DNA of 64,000 nucleotides from NCBI GenBank assembly GCA_018105865.1, contig CM030832.1, positions 10,676,156-10,740,155 on the forward strand, given 5' to 3'. The notes beneath the pieces are model-generated. The model worked only from the letters and a program-made list of their open reading frames with translations. It searched no databases and was not told the origin of the DNA. Both the position numbers and the translations under genes were made by a program. This DNA is from Metaphire vulgaris (lineage: Eukaryota; Annelida; Clitellata; Crassiclitellata; Megascolecidae). Positions 1 through 10,840 of this stretch are shown here, one piece after another (position 1 is the first letter of the stretch; every line of letters begins with the position of its first letter).

Positions 1-525
1 CTGGTCCTCATCCACTGCTTCTGATTATAACTGGTCGTCTCCAATAGATACACAATGTGTCCGGAAAAAAGGAAGTCAACACCTTTAACTTTATCCAACA
101 GTAAAAATCTCACGATTTTCAGAGCGTCTTGTATCAGGTCAATTAGGCTATAGGCCTATACGAATGAAGCAAAAATTTATTGCTTGGATATTACGTTATG
201 TTTAAACACGATGACGTAGATTTGACGTAGTTTGAAAATGGCGTTTATCGAAAAAAGAAAACATTTAAGTGTATGGTTTTGCGTGAAGGAAAACTATAGG
301 CGGTCCTCGACAAGTGTCCGGAAAATACTCCAAGAAAGAGTATTCAACGCACGCACTGCTGAAATTTAAATACTGATCCAGTGAATACTGACCAAATGGG
401 GAGACCGGCATCGTGGGGTCACTGTGACGACACCTCAACAGTGACGATGTCGACTTTTGACTTTTATAAAGGCCAGCGGTAAACACTTCAAACATAAATC
501 CATATATATATACATATATATAAAA

Positions 526-528
<3 letters not shown>
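1..528. other. Unique-looking non-coding DNA
   Basis: No repeat, domain or exon signature was recognised. The only open frame of note (265-495, minus strand) encodes a low-information peptide that I cannot relate to a family. Confidence 0.4.

Positions 529-572
<44 letters not shown>
529..572. repeat. (AT)n microsatellite
   Basis: Pure AT dinucleotide run, followed by TTTAATCCATATATA-type degenerate units to about 615. It forms the left flank of the integrase-type transposon that starts near 620. Confidence 0.95.
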
Positions 573-575
<3 letters not shown>

Positions 576-619
576 ATCCATATATATTTAATCCATATAT
601 TTAATCCATATATATTTAA

Positions 620-802
620 GTCAGTAGAAATCAGGCAATATTGACATTGCCTGAAACTTTTAGGAAATGTCGACATAAGCCGTTTCATCGGGCACTGTCG
701 ACATTGACTGAAATGTTTAGGCTTTGTTTAACAATGCCTGAAATTTGCCCAATTTTTATACACACACTGAAATCTTTATCTGTGATGGAATAGCATAATA
801 AG
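620..802 (+). repeat. Left terminal inverted repeat
   Basis: Matches the reverse complement of 2331-2528 nearly base for base apart from a few small indels. It is built from short palindromic blocks such as AGGCAATATTGACATTGCCT. Confidence 0.9.
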
Positions 803-949
803 CTTAACTTGGACTTAAGAAGATCTGAGGCTTCGCTGTCAGGCCATATTAAGGCTGAGGGGCTGTTCGCTGTATCCCTATAGCTGTGAATAACTACGGG
901 AAGTCTTTTTCAAGGTGTCGCCTGTTGGATGTACCCTCGCTGTCGAAGT

Positions 950-1903
950 GTCAACAACTGGGCCAACTGGATTGAAATTTGTCCAGTTTAAAAAAATACA
1001 TCTTTACATTCAGGCATACAACGCTCTCCGTATAATGCCATGTTTGGTTGTGAACCGCGAATAGGACTCCGATCTCTGCAACTTCCAAACGAAGTTCTAG
1101 ATAGACTGATATCGGAAGATGATCTTAACAATACGCTTCAGAGTTTCGCAAGTGATGCAAACGTAAACGAAGGTGAAGGTCCTCATCTAGTTTTACGGTT
1201 AGTCACAGTTCAACGTCATTTTCAGTTCCGGCTGCTGAAACGTCTGTGACTGCTTTCTACATCAGCTGCAACCACTGAAACAGCTTACGCTTATTCACCT
1301 GCTGCGGATCATACCACAGCCAGTCACAGTACAGCTTCATCGCGAGCTACAACGGTCGAAGAACAGGCGGAAACCACTAGTAACCAGCAAGCATCAGATT
1401 TCATAGATGCATGATAGTATACAGTCTCGTCGCAAGAGGGCTCGAGAAGGTTTAGTGAAGCAAACTAAACGAATGGTTTTGCGTAGTAGAATAGAATTTG
1501 CAGCTGGAAATCCTGGTGACAATGTTACCGTCCCTGTTCCATTAGTTGATCGAGGACGTGGCGACCCTCGTAATATCATGGGTGTCATTCTTGATCGCAA
1601 CTGCAACGACATGTATCGTATAGCTGTTAGAGCTGGTGTTCTACAAGGCCGGTATGCACGAAATCAATTTGATTTGTGTACCCAGATACTGCTAAATGAA
1701 GATGATGTCATGGCACACAGCGAGATATCATTGAGGGCTGCTGTTCAATACGAATCAAAGAGTGGCGGTCAAGGTTTTTTGCAAAATGCAATTGTAAGGG
1801 TTCAAAAAAGTGCGAAACAAATCGTTGTAGATGTTTCAAAGCTAAACTGAAATGCAATAGTCGTTGCCATTCAAGTTTAAGTTGCTGCAATAAGAACTGT
1901 TAA
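950..1903 (+). pseudogene. Frameshifted C-terminal half of a KRBA2-like integrase protein
   Basis: From about 980, translation with frame changes gives a segment containing FVQF, then LHSGIQRSPYNAMFG (1004-1048) and EPRIGL, the post-catalytic region of KRBA2-like integrases. A Ser/Thr/Ala-rich linker follows (about 1257-1410). At 1407-1780 come RRKRAREGL, TVPVPLVDRGRGDPRNIMGV and SLRAAVQYESKSGGQGF. A frame change at the T-run near 1775-1780 moves the reading to the frame of 1784, which gives a cysteine-rich tail (KCNC, CETNRCRCFKAKLKCNSRCH, SLSCCNKNC) ending at the TAA at 1901-1903. The open frame that runs on to 1850 (IVRVQKSAKQIVVDVSKLN) is an out-of-frame shadow. At least three frame changes are needed. 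In the intact family this protein would be the integrase; here the catalytic DDE core is missing. Confidence 0.8.
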
Positions 1904-1911
1904 ATATTAGC

Positions 1912-2192
1912 CCGTTTTATATGACTGCTTTTTCCTTTAATGCATTAGAACCTTATAAAGTTTTAGTTTACTTCATTAATGTTGTAGAACTGTTTTATAT
2001 GACTGCTTTTTCTTTATTGCGTTAGAACCTTATAAAGTTTTAGTTGACTTCATTAATGTTGTAGAACTGTTTATATGACTGCTTTTTCTTTATTGCATTA
2101 GAACCTTATAAAGTTTTAGTTGACTTCATTAATGTTGTAGAACTGTTTATATGACTGCTTTTTCTTTATTGCGTTAGAACCTTATAAAGTTT
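1912..2192 (+). repeat. Tandem repeat, ~78-bp unit, about 3.6 copies
   Basis: Units begin TATATGACTGCTTTTTCTTT and contain GTTAGAACCTTATAAAGTTT. Copies are more than 90% alike by eye. It lies between the pseudogene stop and the right inverted repeat, inside the transposon. Confidence 0.9.
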
Positions 2193-2330
2193 TTTGGAAT
2201 TCATTCCTTTATTGCATTTGAAGTTTTTACAGTTGTGTATAACTTTTTTCTATTAATGCCTGTTTTTTTATTTTATTTGAACCTATTAAAGTTTTTGGCA
2301 CTTATTAAGGTTTCAGAACTGTTTTATGTT

Positions 2331-2528
2331 ACTTATTATGCTATTCCATCACAGATAAAGATTTCAGGAAATGTGTGTATAAAATTTGAGCAAATTTCAG
2401 GCATTGTTAAACAATGCCTAAACATTTCAGTCAATGTCGACAGTGCCCGAGTGAAACGGCTTATGTCGACATTTCCTAAAAGTTTCAGGCAATGTCAACA
2501 TTGCCTGATTTCACACTTTGACTGTAAC
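2331..2528 (-). repeat. Right terminal inverted repeat
   Basis: Reverse complement of 620-802. It contains a perfect 21-bp odd palindrome at 2399-2419 and a 22-bp palindrome with a two-base centre at 2486-2507. Confidence 0.9.
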
Positions 2529-2789
2529 ATATATATATATATATATATGTGTGTGGATACCGTTTGTATAAACTCGGAGCACAGTTTCTCAGTTGATGAT
2601 AATGATGGCTTATATTTCAGACACTGTCACACGGGCTTTTGTGTTATGTAGTCCTACAATATATTCAATGTCTACAGTAATCCCACTGGCTCATGGCAAT
2701 TCGCTGTTGATGCATTTTGTAAGTAGGCTTTATTGAAATCGAAATCAAAAGTGTTTACGGATTTGCATCCTGATCCATTACCTCCAGGG

Positions 2790-2925
2790 GTGGAAGATGG
2801 CAGAGTGGGTTACGCGCTGGAGCGGTAGGCTGACGAGCGAGTCCAAGCCCCGTTAGCGCCCCTAGTGGCTTTAACACAGGCAGTAATGCCTCCTAAGCCA
2901 CTTTAAACCCTGCTAAGTTTTAAAA
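2790..2925 (+). mobile_element. tRNA-derived SINE, copy 1
   Basis: Box A-like TGGCAGAGTGG at 2798-2808 and a degenerate box B (GAGTCCAAGCC, about 2840-2850) sit about 40 bases apart, as in a class II tRNA. The whole block through CCTCTAAGCCACTTTAAA-like sequence recurs at 5742-5875. It is a dispersed repeat, not a folded tRNA gene. Confidence 0.75.
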
Positions 2926-3084
2926 GTTTCAAACTCATTTCACAATTAGAGTCGTGCTAACAAATGTGCTGGCTGGCTTATTTTAAGCCTATACGGACAC
3001 GGTGTAGACCTATATAAAAAGGGCATATCGCACCCAACAGTTCTATTTTTTTATTATAGTATGGGCTTTCTGTAAAAAATATTT

Positions 3085-3320
3085 TCCGGAACGGGGCAAG
3101 ATTTATATTTTGCGCCTCTAAATTTCGGTGATGACCTTGTTTAGTCGTCACAGAAGTTTAGAAGTTTTCAAATCCCTATAAAACACTCCATTTTCCGGGC
3201 GATGACCTTTCTTGTAGTCGTCACAGCTATTTTTTAAATACCAGTCTTCCGATTTTCCGGAAAGACGTTCATATTTTCCGGAACGCCGTTTCGCCTCGTT
3301 CCGGCACAAAAAGCCCTGAA
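3085..3320 (+). mobile_element. Degenerate MITE related to 55615-55918
   Basis: Shares GGGGCAAGATTTATATTTTGCG-type sequence, AAATTTCGGTGATGACCT and two copies of a GATGACCTT...AGTCGTCAC module with the intact hAT-like MITE at 55615-55918. Its own ends are not clear. Confidence 0.55.
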
Positions 3321-3559
3321 ATTTACAGTTACACTGTTCGGGTGAGTTAGTCCATGTCTGACGCTATCTGTGGCACACCCATATGGTGGTTATGTCGGAG
3401 GGTGGAGGATAAAATGTCGGAGAAATATTAGGCAAGTTTAAGTTTCAGCTCTTTCCTTATTTAGTCGGTCGCGTGACATTTTCAATTGCAACCTCGACAT
3501 TGAATTTTTCCAGATTACCACTGCTGCCAGGTGAAAGTTGCCATTGGCTTCGAAGAATC

Positions 3560-4260
3560 TATACATCTAATCGTTTCGTTTCGTCAGACGGAGAAATGTC
3601 GTCATCGTGTCTCTATGTAGCATGACGTCACGTCATGTCGTCAGAATGCGTCACAAAGGAGACGGCGCTGACGTAATCGTCGCTTGTTTTTGGAAATTGA
3701 CCGTGTCTTTGCGTGTCCGCGTGCGCGTCCGCGTGCGTGCGTGCGTGCGTGCGTGCGTGTCTTCAGCATCGGACTTTTCATCTTCGAGCGACCGAGAGCT
3801 CTCAATTAGGCAGAGGTGATCATCGAGCGACGAAAGAACGGGGGTCGATCGCGGTCAACGGCGGTCGGCGGTCGACGTCTTCTGCAATTGGCGGATGCCG
3901 TGTTCTTTCCGCAGCAGCTGAGGCACTCTCGTCTAACGAATCTTAGCGCCTCCGTCGTCGTCACCACCACCACCACCACCCCCCATACACCTCCCTCCTT
4001 CGATCGTTTCCGTCAAGCGAGTGACGACGTCGTGTCAGTCGCAGATATTGAACAGCACGCCGTCGTCGTCACGACCGACGACGAACTGTCAGAACGTCGG
4101 GAGGCGCGGTTTCGTAGCGTCAGAGACGTCGTCGGCTGCCGGGAGAGACGCCGTTGTTGTTGTTCCTAACAAGTGTCCGCTTCAACGAAAACCTGACAAA
4201 TTGATTTTATTAACTGAGGCGGGGCGCTGCTTGCGGTCGGAACAGCGGTGACACTTGACC
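3560..4260. other. CpG-rich unique DNA, possible promoter or 5' exon
   Basis: Rich in CG dinucleotides (many CGTCGTC, CGACGACG) compared with its AT-rich surroundings, with a GCGT run at about 3719-3760. Overlapping open frames in all + frames (3607-4251) follow from high GC and show no recognisable domain. It could be a promoter or untranslated first exon; no transcript evidence is visible. Confidence 0.35.
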
Positions 4261-4281
4261 AGATAAACAGACCGCAGAGGC

Positions 4282-4282
<1 letters not shown>

Positions 4283-4342
<60 letters not shown>
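4283..4342. repeat. (GA)n microsatellite
   Basis: Pure GA run of about 60 bases. Confidence 0.97.
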
Positions 4343-4345
<3 letters not shown>

Positions 4346-4762
4346 AAGAATCGGACATGCGGCCGATTGAATGAAGGCATAAGGACGGCGAACGAGACGA
4401 ACGGTTCTTACGAGCGCTTTTGTCATTTGAAATTGGTTTGCAGTGCATGGGATTGTGTGTTTGCTGCTTTGTATTAAACTGGTCCGCCGGTCCTCCTGTC
4501 CCTTTCGCGCTTACAGTTTCCACTGCGCTAGACTTTCGATTATTGCACAGATGAATGCTTGAATGTCAGCACCTGGCCAATAAACTGTGAAGCCGAGACA
4601 TAGACAGTAGAGACATCTATCCTCATAATTTTAAAGATCTTTATTCCAGCTGCGATGTCGTGATTTTTTCAAATTAAAAGAAACGAAACAGAAGAACTGA
4701 ACAAGGAGGAGTTGAGGCATTTGCTCATCGTCCAGTTCATTTCAATTTTACAATCAAATTTT

Positions 4763-5508
4763 GTGACCTTCGCCCCTACCTTGATATTAAAACTGATTCC
4801 ACTATTGCCACTTCAATAGTTCACTCTAAGTTAGACTACTGCAACTCACTGTTTCACAATCTTCCAAAGGCTTCCATATGTAAACTCCAATCGATTCAAA
4901 ATGCCTTAGCTCGTGCAGTAACTAAATCGCCTAAATTTTGCCACATTACACCATTACTCAAATCTCTCCACTGACTCAAGATAACAGAACGCATTGAATA
5001 TAAAATAATATCGATGACTTATAACTCACTCCATACATCAAAACCAGTCTACCTAAGAAATCTGATAATTCCACAACAACCTGGATCTACTAGATCCTCT
5101 TCTCATGTAACTCTCCTTCGACCTCTGAATCAATCATCTCTCAAAATTTGCAATCGTGCTTTTTCATATGCGGCACCTGAGCTTTGGAACTCAATTCCAA
5201 TATCCCTCCGCTGTCTGCATCAAAGCCAAATAACAAACTCTGAGTCACAATTTTCTCCCCTTCTTGCAACATCTCCTCATGTTTTTCTTTCTAAACTAAA
5301 ATCATTTCTCTTTATAAAATCATTTCCTCCATAGCTATAGCGTCCTGCCCACTCGCCCTTTTGATTAAATGACCCGGCATGAACGACCCACCTTTGGCTA
5401 TAGCTACTTCATTTGAGATTGAGCGCATAGGAATAAGGTGCTACTTCGGTGCATCTTTTGGAAGCGCTTTAGAAATTAACGAGATTTTACTTTTTTACTT
5501 ACTTACAA
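4763..5508 (+). mobile_element. 5'-truncated CR1/L2-like LINE, 3' end
   Basis: Parallels positions 21385-22140 of the large LINE. It encodes, with one in-frame stop, the RT C-terminal domain: SLKICNRAFSYAAPELWNSI at about 5137-5196 and KLKSFLFIKSFPP before the stop near 5335. The 3' UTR ends in ACGAGATTTTAC and a short TTACTTACTTAC tail, the same terminus as the large copy. The 5' truncation is typical of target-primed reverse transcription. Confidence 0.85.
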
Positions 5509-5741
5509 TGCCGCTAGAGCGTTTGAGATGCACTTTATATTATGAAGGTAGTCTTTCATGGGCGTAACCAGGATAGCCTATTTGTTTTGTAGTCCAAACC
5601 CTTCCTCCGATTGTTTTAAAACTGCCGGCGACCTTCTGTAAAGAAACCTGTGCAAAATGGCAACAACTTTTCTTCAAATGCTTCATTGAGTTGTGCATTT
5701 TAAAAGATTCTCGTCCTTTAGCTAGAGCTAGAGCGTTTAAG

Positions 5742-5880
5742 AGGCGGAAGATGGCAGAGTGGGTTACGTGATGGAGCGTCAGGCTGGCGGAGCGGGTTCA
5801 AGCCCCGTTAGTGCCCCTAGTGGCTATCACACAGGCAGTAGTGCCTTCTAAGCCACTTTAAATCATGCTACAGTAAGTCA
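5742..5880 (+). mobile_element. tRNA-derived SINE, copy 2
   Basis: Better preserved than the copy at 2790: box A TGGCAGAGTGG at 5752-5762 and box B GGTTCAAGCCC at 5795-5805, the latter a perfect GGTTCRANNCC match. The body ends in CCACTTTAAATCATGCTA. Confidence 0.8.
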
Positions 5881-6460
5881 TGCTAATTTTAAAAATCGTG
5901 GCGTAGAACTGAGAAATCCTGCTGTGAAATGCGTGAAAATGAACGAATTTTCAATTTAGTTTTGTTTCAGCGTACCAAGATGGCTCTCATAGGCTCCTGA
6001 TGTTTTTAATTGCTAGGAAACAGTTGGTTTAAATTTCTTGCACTTTCGAGACAAATAGATTTCATTATTTCAACTGTACTCACTCTCACTCGGCCCTTCA
6101 CTTCCTATACTCCATTGCCATCAATAATTAATTTCCTCCATCCTGGTCCAGTAGGTTAGATCACAATTTCGTTCGTTTTAAATTTATCTTCCATACGTCT
6201 GAGAGACGCTTTTCTCGAAAGATTTATCCAAATTGGAAGACAAAGAAAGCAAGACTGCAGAATCCGCTAGCCGCCTTCTCTTTTATTGGTGTCATATGTG
6301 AAAAGAAAATACCTTTGCGATTCTGCGCTTTACGCAAACTATCATGACTTTCGATTACTCTTCAGATAGAAAATCGTGCATTCTATGATCTGCAGCTGGT
6401 TATTTTGCTTTCATACCCTGTTATATCTCTCCCCCTTCTCTTTTTATCGCTCACTCTGCT
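5881..6460. other. Non-coding DNA, nothing recognised
   Basis: AT-rich, no domain, no clear repeat ends. Confidence 0.4.
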
Positions 6461-6462
6461 GT

Positions 6463-6521
<59 letters not shown>

Positions 6522-6524
6522 CTT
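6463..6524. repeat. (CTGC)n microsatellite
   Basis: About 15 tandem CTGC units. Read as protein it gives a spurious ACLP repeat. Confidence 0.95.
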
Positions 6525-6586
6525 GTCTTTTATCTCATTCATTCACCGTTTCTCGTATGTCTGCTTCTCTATCTGCCTACATATGC

Positions 6587-6591
<5 letters not shown>

Positions 6592-6651
<60 letters not shown>
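6592..6651. repeat. (TC)n microsatellite
   Basis: Pure TC run. Confidence 0.97.
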
Positions 6652-6655
<4 letters not shown>

Positions 6656-7582
6656 CTCTTACATTTGACCAAAAACCGCCCAAGTTCCAATGTATGTTCA
6701 ACGTGTTCTACGAGTCTGAATGTCTGTCTGGGGTTGTTTTTGACGCCGTGACCATTCGGCGATTGCATCTGATGATGACTGCGGACTTAAATGCAATAAA
6801 CGACTTCAAAGTCGGCACCTTTGTCGTCTCCCACCGCCTGTTCTTGAAATCAGCCACAGAAAGTTGGCGTTTGGATGCGACTCTCATTCTCCGTGTTCGT
6901 TTTTCTTACCTCTTTGCACGGAACAGACAAACTGGACATAAGCCTATACTTTATGCGCGTTTGAAATTACACGGATAGGCATTACACGACCTTCATGACT
7001 ACACATTATAATCAGAAAAACGTACGGAGTTGGATTTATGGAACAACTCTGCTTCCGTGCGCTATTACAAGTTCTATAGCAAAATTCTATATATCTTTTG
7101 AAGGTACCTAAAATCGTTAGCTCTCGCAATTTTTCGGTATAAACTCTTTGAAGCTGAGAAAAAACGGGTTATCTATCATCTTCTCGTTGCTACTTCAAAT
7201 CCGAGTGTTCAAACAACTCGATGCATTGTAATCTCGAGCCTCTGTGCTTGTCTGTCTCCGTGTTGGTCTATCTGTTTGCTTGTATTTGTCCGTCCGTCCT
7301 CTGTCTGCTTCAGTCATGCCAATAGAATGCTGAAGACGTCTCCATACTTGAAGCATGAGAAGTATTAAGTACTAATGCCGACAGGTAGGACAGCATCGCT
7401 GACACTGATGGAGCAGGAGCGGACGACAGATGGCAGCAGAAGGAAACCCATCAATCACTCTAAAGGAATCAACCTGACTGAGATTTCCAATCTCTTCAGT
7501 GCCCCTCTTATTAGCCTCTATCCGTAACATCCGTCCGTTACAAAATATCAGTTTTCACTTATAAAATATACATGCCGTCGCG
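6652..7582. other. Unique-looking non-coding DNA
   Basis: The open frame through 6978 starts inside the microsatellite and shows no domain. Nothing else is recognised. Confidence 0.35.
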
Positions 7583-7648
7583 CACACACACACACACACA
7601 CACACAATTCAAGTATAGATACACTGTACGGTTGACTACATATACACA

Positions 7649-7800
7649 CAGTGGCGTAGCCAGGATTTTCCAAAGGGATGGACTATGGTTCCCATGTTTC
7701 CAACTTCGGAAAATTCCGAGGCAACCAAAAAATGGTGATCGTCATTACATGATTTCATTAACAACAGCACCTAGAAAATCCTGACAAGCAAAAAGGTCGT
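7649..7800 (+). mobile_element. hAT-like MITE, left half only
   Basis: Starts CAGTGGCGTAGCCAGG and carries the internal GACAAGCAAAAAGGTCGTC word near 7780. No matching right end is present. A (CA)n run at 7583-7606 lies just upstream. Confidence 0.65.
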
Positions 7801-7876
7801 CGGCTATTATTATGCCTTCAGTATTTTAAATAAATAATATATAGGTATATGATCGCGTACACTATATAGTATATAG

Positions 7877-8202
7877 CAGGGATGGGCAAAGTGCGGCCCG
7901 CGGGTCACATTCGGCCCTCGAAGCCCTTTTGTGCGGCAATGTGCGGCCCTCTAAAGAATGTGAAACATTTGACAACACCTTAATGGAAAATTCAGCATTC
8001 AGATTGGATTTACACTCTGGCACTTGATCGTTAGCTAGAAATGATGCTTTTAATATTTACTAACTTTTCTTCGACTTTACAGTCTTGGCTTATTTTGACA
8101 GTCTTGGCTTATTAATAATTACTTACACTGCACAGTATATAATACGTTATGTTAAAGTCGTTTTGGAAACTACTTAAAGATAAAAATGTGTGCCCATCAC
8201 TG
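7877..8202. mobile_element. hAT-like MITE, CAGGGATGGGCAAA ends
   Basis: Left end CAGGGATGGGCAAAGTGC, right end GTGCCCATCACTG; flanking 8-bp duplication GTATATAG (7869-7876) / GTATATGG (8203-8210), 7 of 8 identical. CAG-starting inverted ends and an 8-bp duplication are hAT hallmarks. Confidence 0.85.
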
Positions 8203-8837
8203 GTATATGGTGATCGCAAAAAAAGTTAATTAGCCAGTATTCAAAAATTGAGACGCCATCAAGATGTACATGCAAACAGTTAGGGACTGCTTTGAGGGAC
8301 GTCGTGAACTCCCCAGCCGACTCACGGAACCCTAGACGCAAATGTATTTCGAAATGCAACATTTCTGTTGACTGTATTATGTTTTTAGGAGTTTTTATTT
8401 TATTATAATTTTTGTGATTGGAATCGAAATGTTTTTGGGTTTTTCCTTTCCGTTTTTTTTTCTATCTGACCGAGGTTAAAGATTGGTCCTTGTCATCGAT
8501 CCTTTTTCTTGTTCTTGGGGATCAATCTTTTTGGTCCTTGTGCTTTTTGGGTCACTCATTGTCCTTGTCCTTGGGGGTCAGTCCTTGTTAACATGACTGT
8601 ATAAAACCTGAACTATTTGGTGATATTTCACTTTCTCTTCTGGTTGATGCGTTCTAACTTCTAACAGAAGACGTCACTAGTGGTTAGTGATAATATTATG
8701 CTAGGTACATGGAATTTGAAATCTCAATTATATTCGTCATAATTGCCGGAAGTTGAATATCTCTATGTTTCGCTGCCGAAAATTGAACGAGAAACTCACA
8801 TTTATTAAATAGAAAACCTGCTTGACGTAATTTATGG

Positions 8838-8975
8838 ACGATGTCTTGCGGGGTGTTAAAGATTTGTGACGTAGGCCTACTTAAAGAGATCTGTGACAGT
8901 TTGTGACAAGAGGAGGAGGGTTAAAACTGTCAAAAAATATAAAGAGACGTACTTTATGGACGCTCCCTACTGTAT
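8838..8975. repeat. Fragment of Harbinger-like MITE
   Basis: Both edges carry the TTTATGGACG word, with GTGACAAGAGGAGGAGGG and AACTGTCAAAA inside, as in the larger element at 11434-11878. Confidence 0.5.
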
Positions 8976-8999
8976 ATTCTTTTTTTTCCTGGAAAAATC

Positions 9000-9540
9000 G
9001 TCCGCGCTTTTGGTTAGACTTAGGTAAGTTCGCATAAAACTGCTTTGGGAATGGAAGAATGTGATTAAATCAAAGCTGTGAGCTTCTCTGAATGCCGAGC
9101 ATTTATAAAGGTCAAAGAAACCAGCTACAGTTTTCTTTAAAATGACATTATTGCAATGACACTTTCATGCATAATGCATATGCCCACTTACTGGCGTTTG
9201 GCCTACAATACAGGCAGGCGTGCTGTTATTTTAACAAATGAGTGTTTGTCTTATTTGATAGTGGCGTTTGTGGAAGGATGCGTACGGGATGCAATTTCAC
9301 AATTTCAGAATGATTATTGACAACCGACACCAGTCGACGCAGGAACACAATATCATGCTGTTGTTGTTGTTGTTGTTGTAGACTGTGACTGAATTTCAAT
9401 AAAACCGTTGATACGATATAGAATTACATATTAGAATAAGAAATTCGAAGCCAGACAGTATCGACAAAATGATAAGCCAAAGGAAGGGTTGTGGTCACCG
9501 ATAACGCAGGAAGTCAACAAAGGGTCGAATGACCGGTAGG
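9000..9540. other. Non-coding DNA, nothing recognised
   Basis: Contains only a short (TTG)n tract at about 9361-9380. Confidence 0.4.
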
Positions 9541-9545
9541 TCTTC

Positions 9546-9660
9546 TTGCGGTCGATCTCAATCAATCAATCAATCAATCAACTTCTATAGCGCCACTATC
9601 TGGATGCCTGGGCATCAGTCGGTGGCGCACCTGATCCAATCCGAATTAGTGCGATCAATC
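9546..9660 (-). mobile_element. CR1/L2-like LINE 3' terminus (second family)
   Basis: A CAAT-repeat tail is followed by CTTCTATAGCGCCACTAT and TGCCTGGGCATCAG, the same 3' terminus as the LINE at 47435-48060 and the fragment at 63436-63570. Confidence 0.75.
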
Positions 9661-9748
9661 AATCAATCCAGATGACATACAACAATATAATTGTTCTGCT
9701 ATTATACTATAGTATTCGTTTTCCTGTACAGCAGTGTATACTGTATGT

Positions 9749-9909
9749 CAGGAGCGTAGCAACGGGGGTATAGTATACACCCCCACCCAAAAATCAGGCT
9801 ACCTTAAAGTTTTTACTGTGTTCTTTAAGATTTTCAAAGTTTTTTCAAAGATTTATCCCCATTGCTTTTACCCCCTTCCCCTTCAATCAAATTACTGGCT
9901 ACGCCCCTG
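9749..9909. mobile_element. hAT-like MITE with perfect 8-bp target duplication
   Basis: Ends CAGGAGCGTAGCAACGGGGG and CTGGCTACGCCCCTG; duplication CTGTATGT at 9741-9748 and 9910-9917, identical. Confidence 0.92.
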
Positions 9910-9917
9910 CTGTATGT

Positions 9918-10549
9918 GGATTCGTAATTGATTTTTTAAACAATATTTTGTTTGGCTTCTCAGAGCAATCTGTCTTCAAACCAGGCAACAGGCAACACAC
10001 TAGTTCGTGTAATTTAAAAAACAAAAGCGCCGGGCGCTACATGTCGCCTCGAGCTCAATCCTCGATTCTGACGAGTGTTTAATCACACAGAGAACGAGAA
10101 GAACAGAAGTGAACAGCGCGGCTGGTTAAGCCGATTGAAGTTGGGAATATTTCAGTCTGATCGTCAGAGTAGTCGCACTGGTGCTCAAATAATATGTAAG
10201 AAATGTGTCAGTGATTTCTTTTCCCACAACGGCTATATATTAATGACTCTTGGGGGGTGTGATCTGCTCTCAGCTGAGCTCTTTCTGCTTACCTGCTTAC
10301 CCGCTCAGGTGAAAATACCTCAGAAGCTGTTTCATATTTTAAATGCGACATTAGCTGTTACGAGACATCGAATTAAGTTAGATATGTCTGAAATATTAAA
10401 AATATAGGTCGATTTGCGAGCACAGAAAGTTGAACAGAATAAAACTGCAAGGTCGCTTTACAATGGTTCACTAAATTATATAATGCAATGTAACAATGCA
10501 GTTATGTAGCGCCTCTTCAGACTTATGTTAAAATTTACTTTAAATATAT

Positions 10550-10550
<1 letters not shown>
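9918..10550. other. Non-coding DNA with one unassigned open frame
   Basis: A 110-codon frame at 10075-10407 (+) has no similarity I recognise and no context suggesting a gene; treat it as chance until shown otherwise. Confidence 0.3.

Positions 10551-10552
<2 letters not shown>

Positions 10553-10590
<38 letters not shown>
10553..10590. repeat. (AT)n microsatellite
   Basis: Pure AT run. Confidence 0.95.
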
Positions 10591-10593
<3 letters not shown>

Positions 10594-10694
10594 TGCACAT
10601 AATTGTTGTGCGGTGCACATAATTGGTATTGGTATAGCTACAAGCAGATGCAATGGTCGGCCAAGTAAGGGTCGGTACGTACCATGGTACCAGG

Positions 10695-10840
10695 TACGTA
10701 CAAAAGGACAGCAAGGCTGAGCTGTTATAGCTATAGTATGAATGAAACGGTTTGGAAGAGGAAGGTTCTCATCTTAGGTCTGAAGAATTGAGTTTAGGGG
10801 TGCTGGAATTGAGTTCCAGAGTTCTGGTGTGAAGTAGATG
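10695..10840 (-). mobile_element. CR1/L2-like LINE 3' fragment
   Basis: Minus-strand translation gives TPELWNSIPAPLN, then, after a stop, sequence matching the LFL-rich end of the large LINE and its GCTATAACAGCTCAGCC 3' UTR start. Confidence 0.7.

Larger units (their letters stand above)
620..2528 (+). mobile_element. Decayed integrase-type (Ginger/KRBA2-like) DNA transposon
   Basis: The segment is bounded by ~180-bp inverted repeats (620-802 and 2331-2528). Between them lie remains of a protein whose order of motifs matches the C-terminal half of KRBA2-like integrase proteins. Both outer ends abut AT-rich repeats (AT run on the left, short ATAT tract from 2529 on the right), so the element probably landed in a TA-rich site and no clean target duplication can be read. 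The integrase catalytic core is absent: the left inverted repeat passes almost directly into the post-catalytic region, so this copy looks internally deleted and non-autonomous. Assignment to the Ginger superfamily is inference from the protein; the class II nature is seen in the inverted repeats. Confidence 0.75.

Noticed and set aside
2798..2850. tRNA gene (Leu/Ser type)
   Set aside because: Box A and B are present but the cloverleaf is not convincing and the block recurs as a dispersed repeat; called a SINE.
6376..6978. 200-codon open frame
   Set aside because: Its middle is CTGC and TC microsatellite; the ends have no domain.
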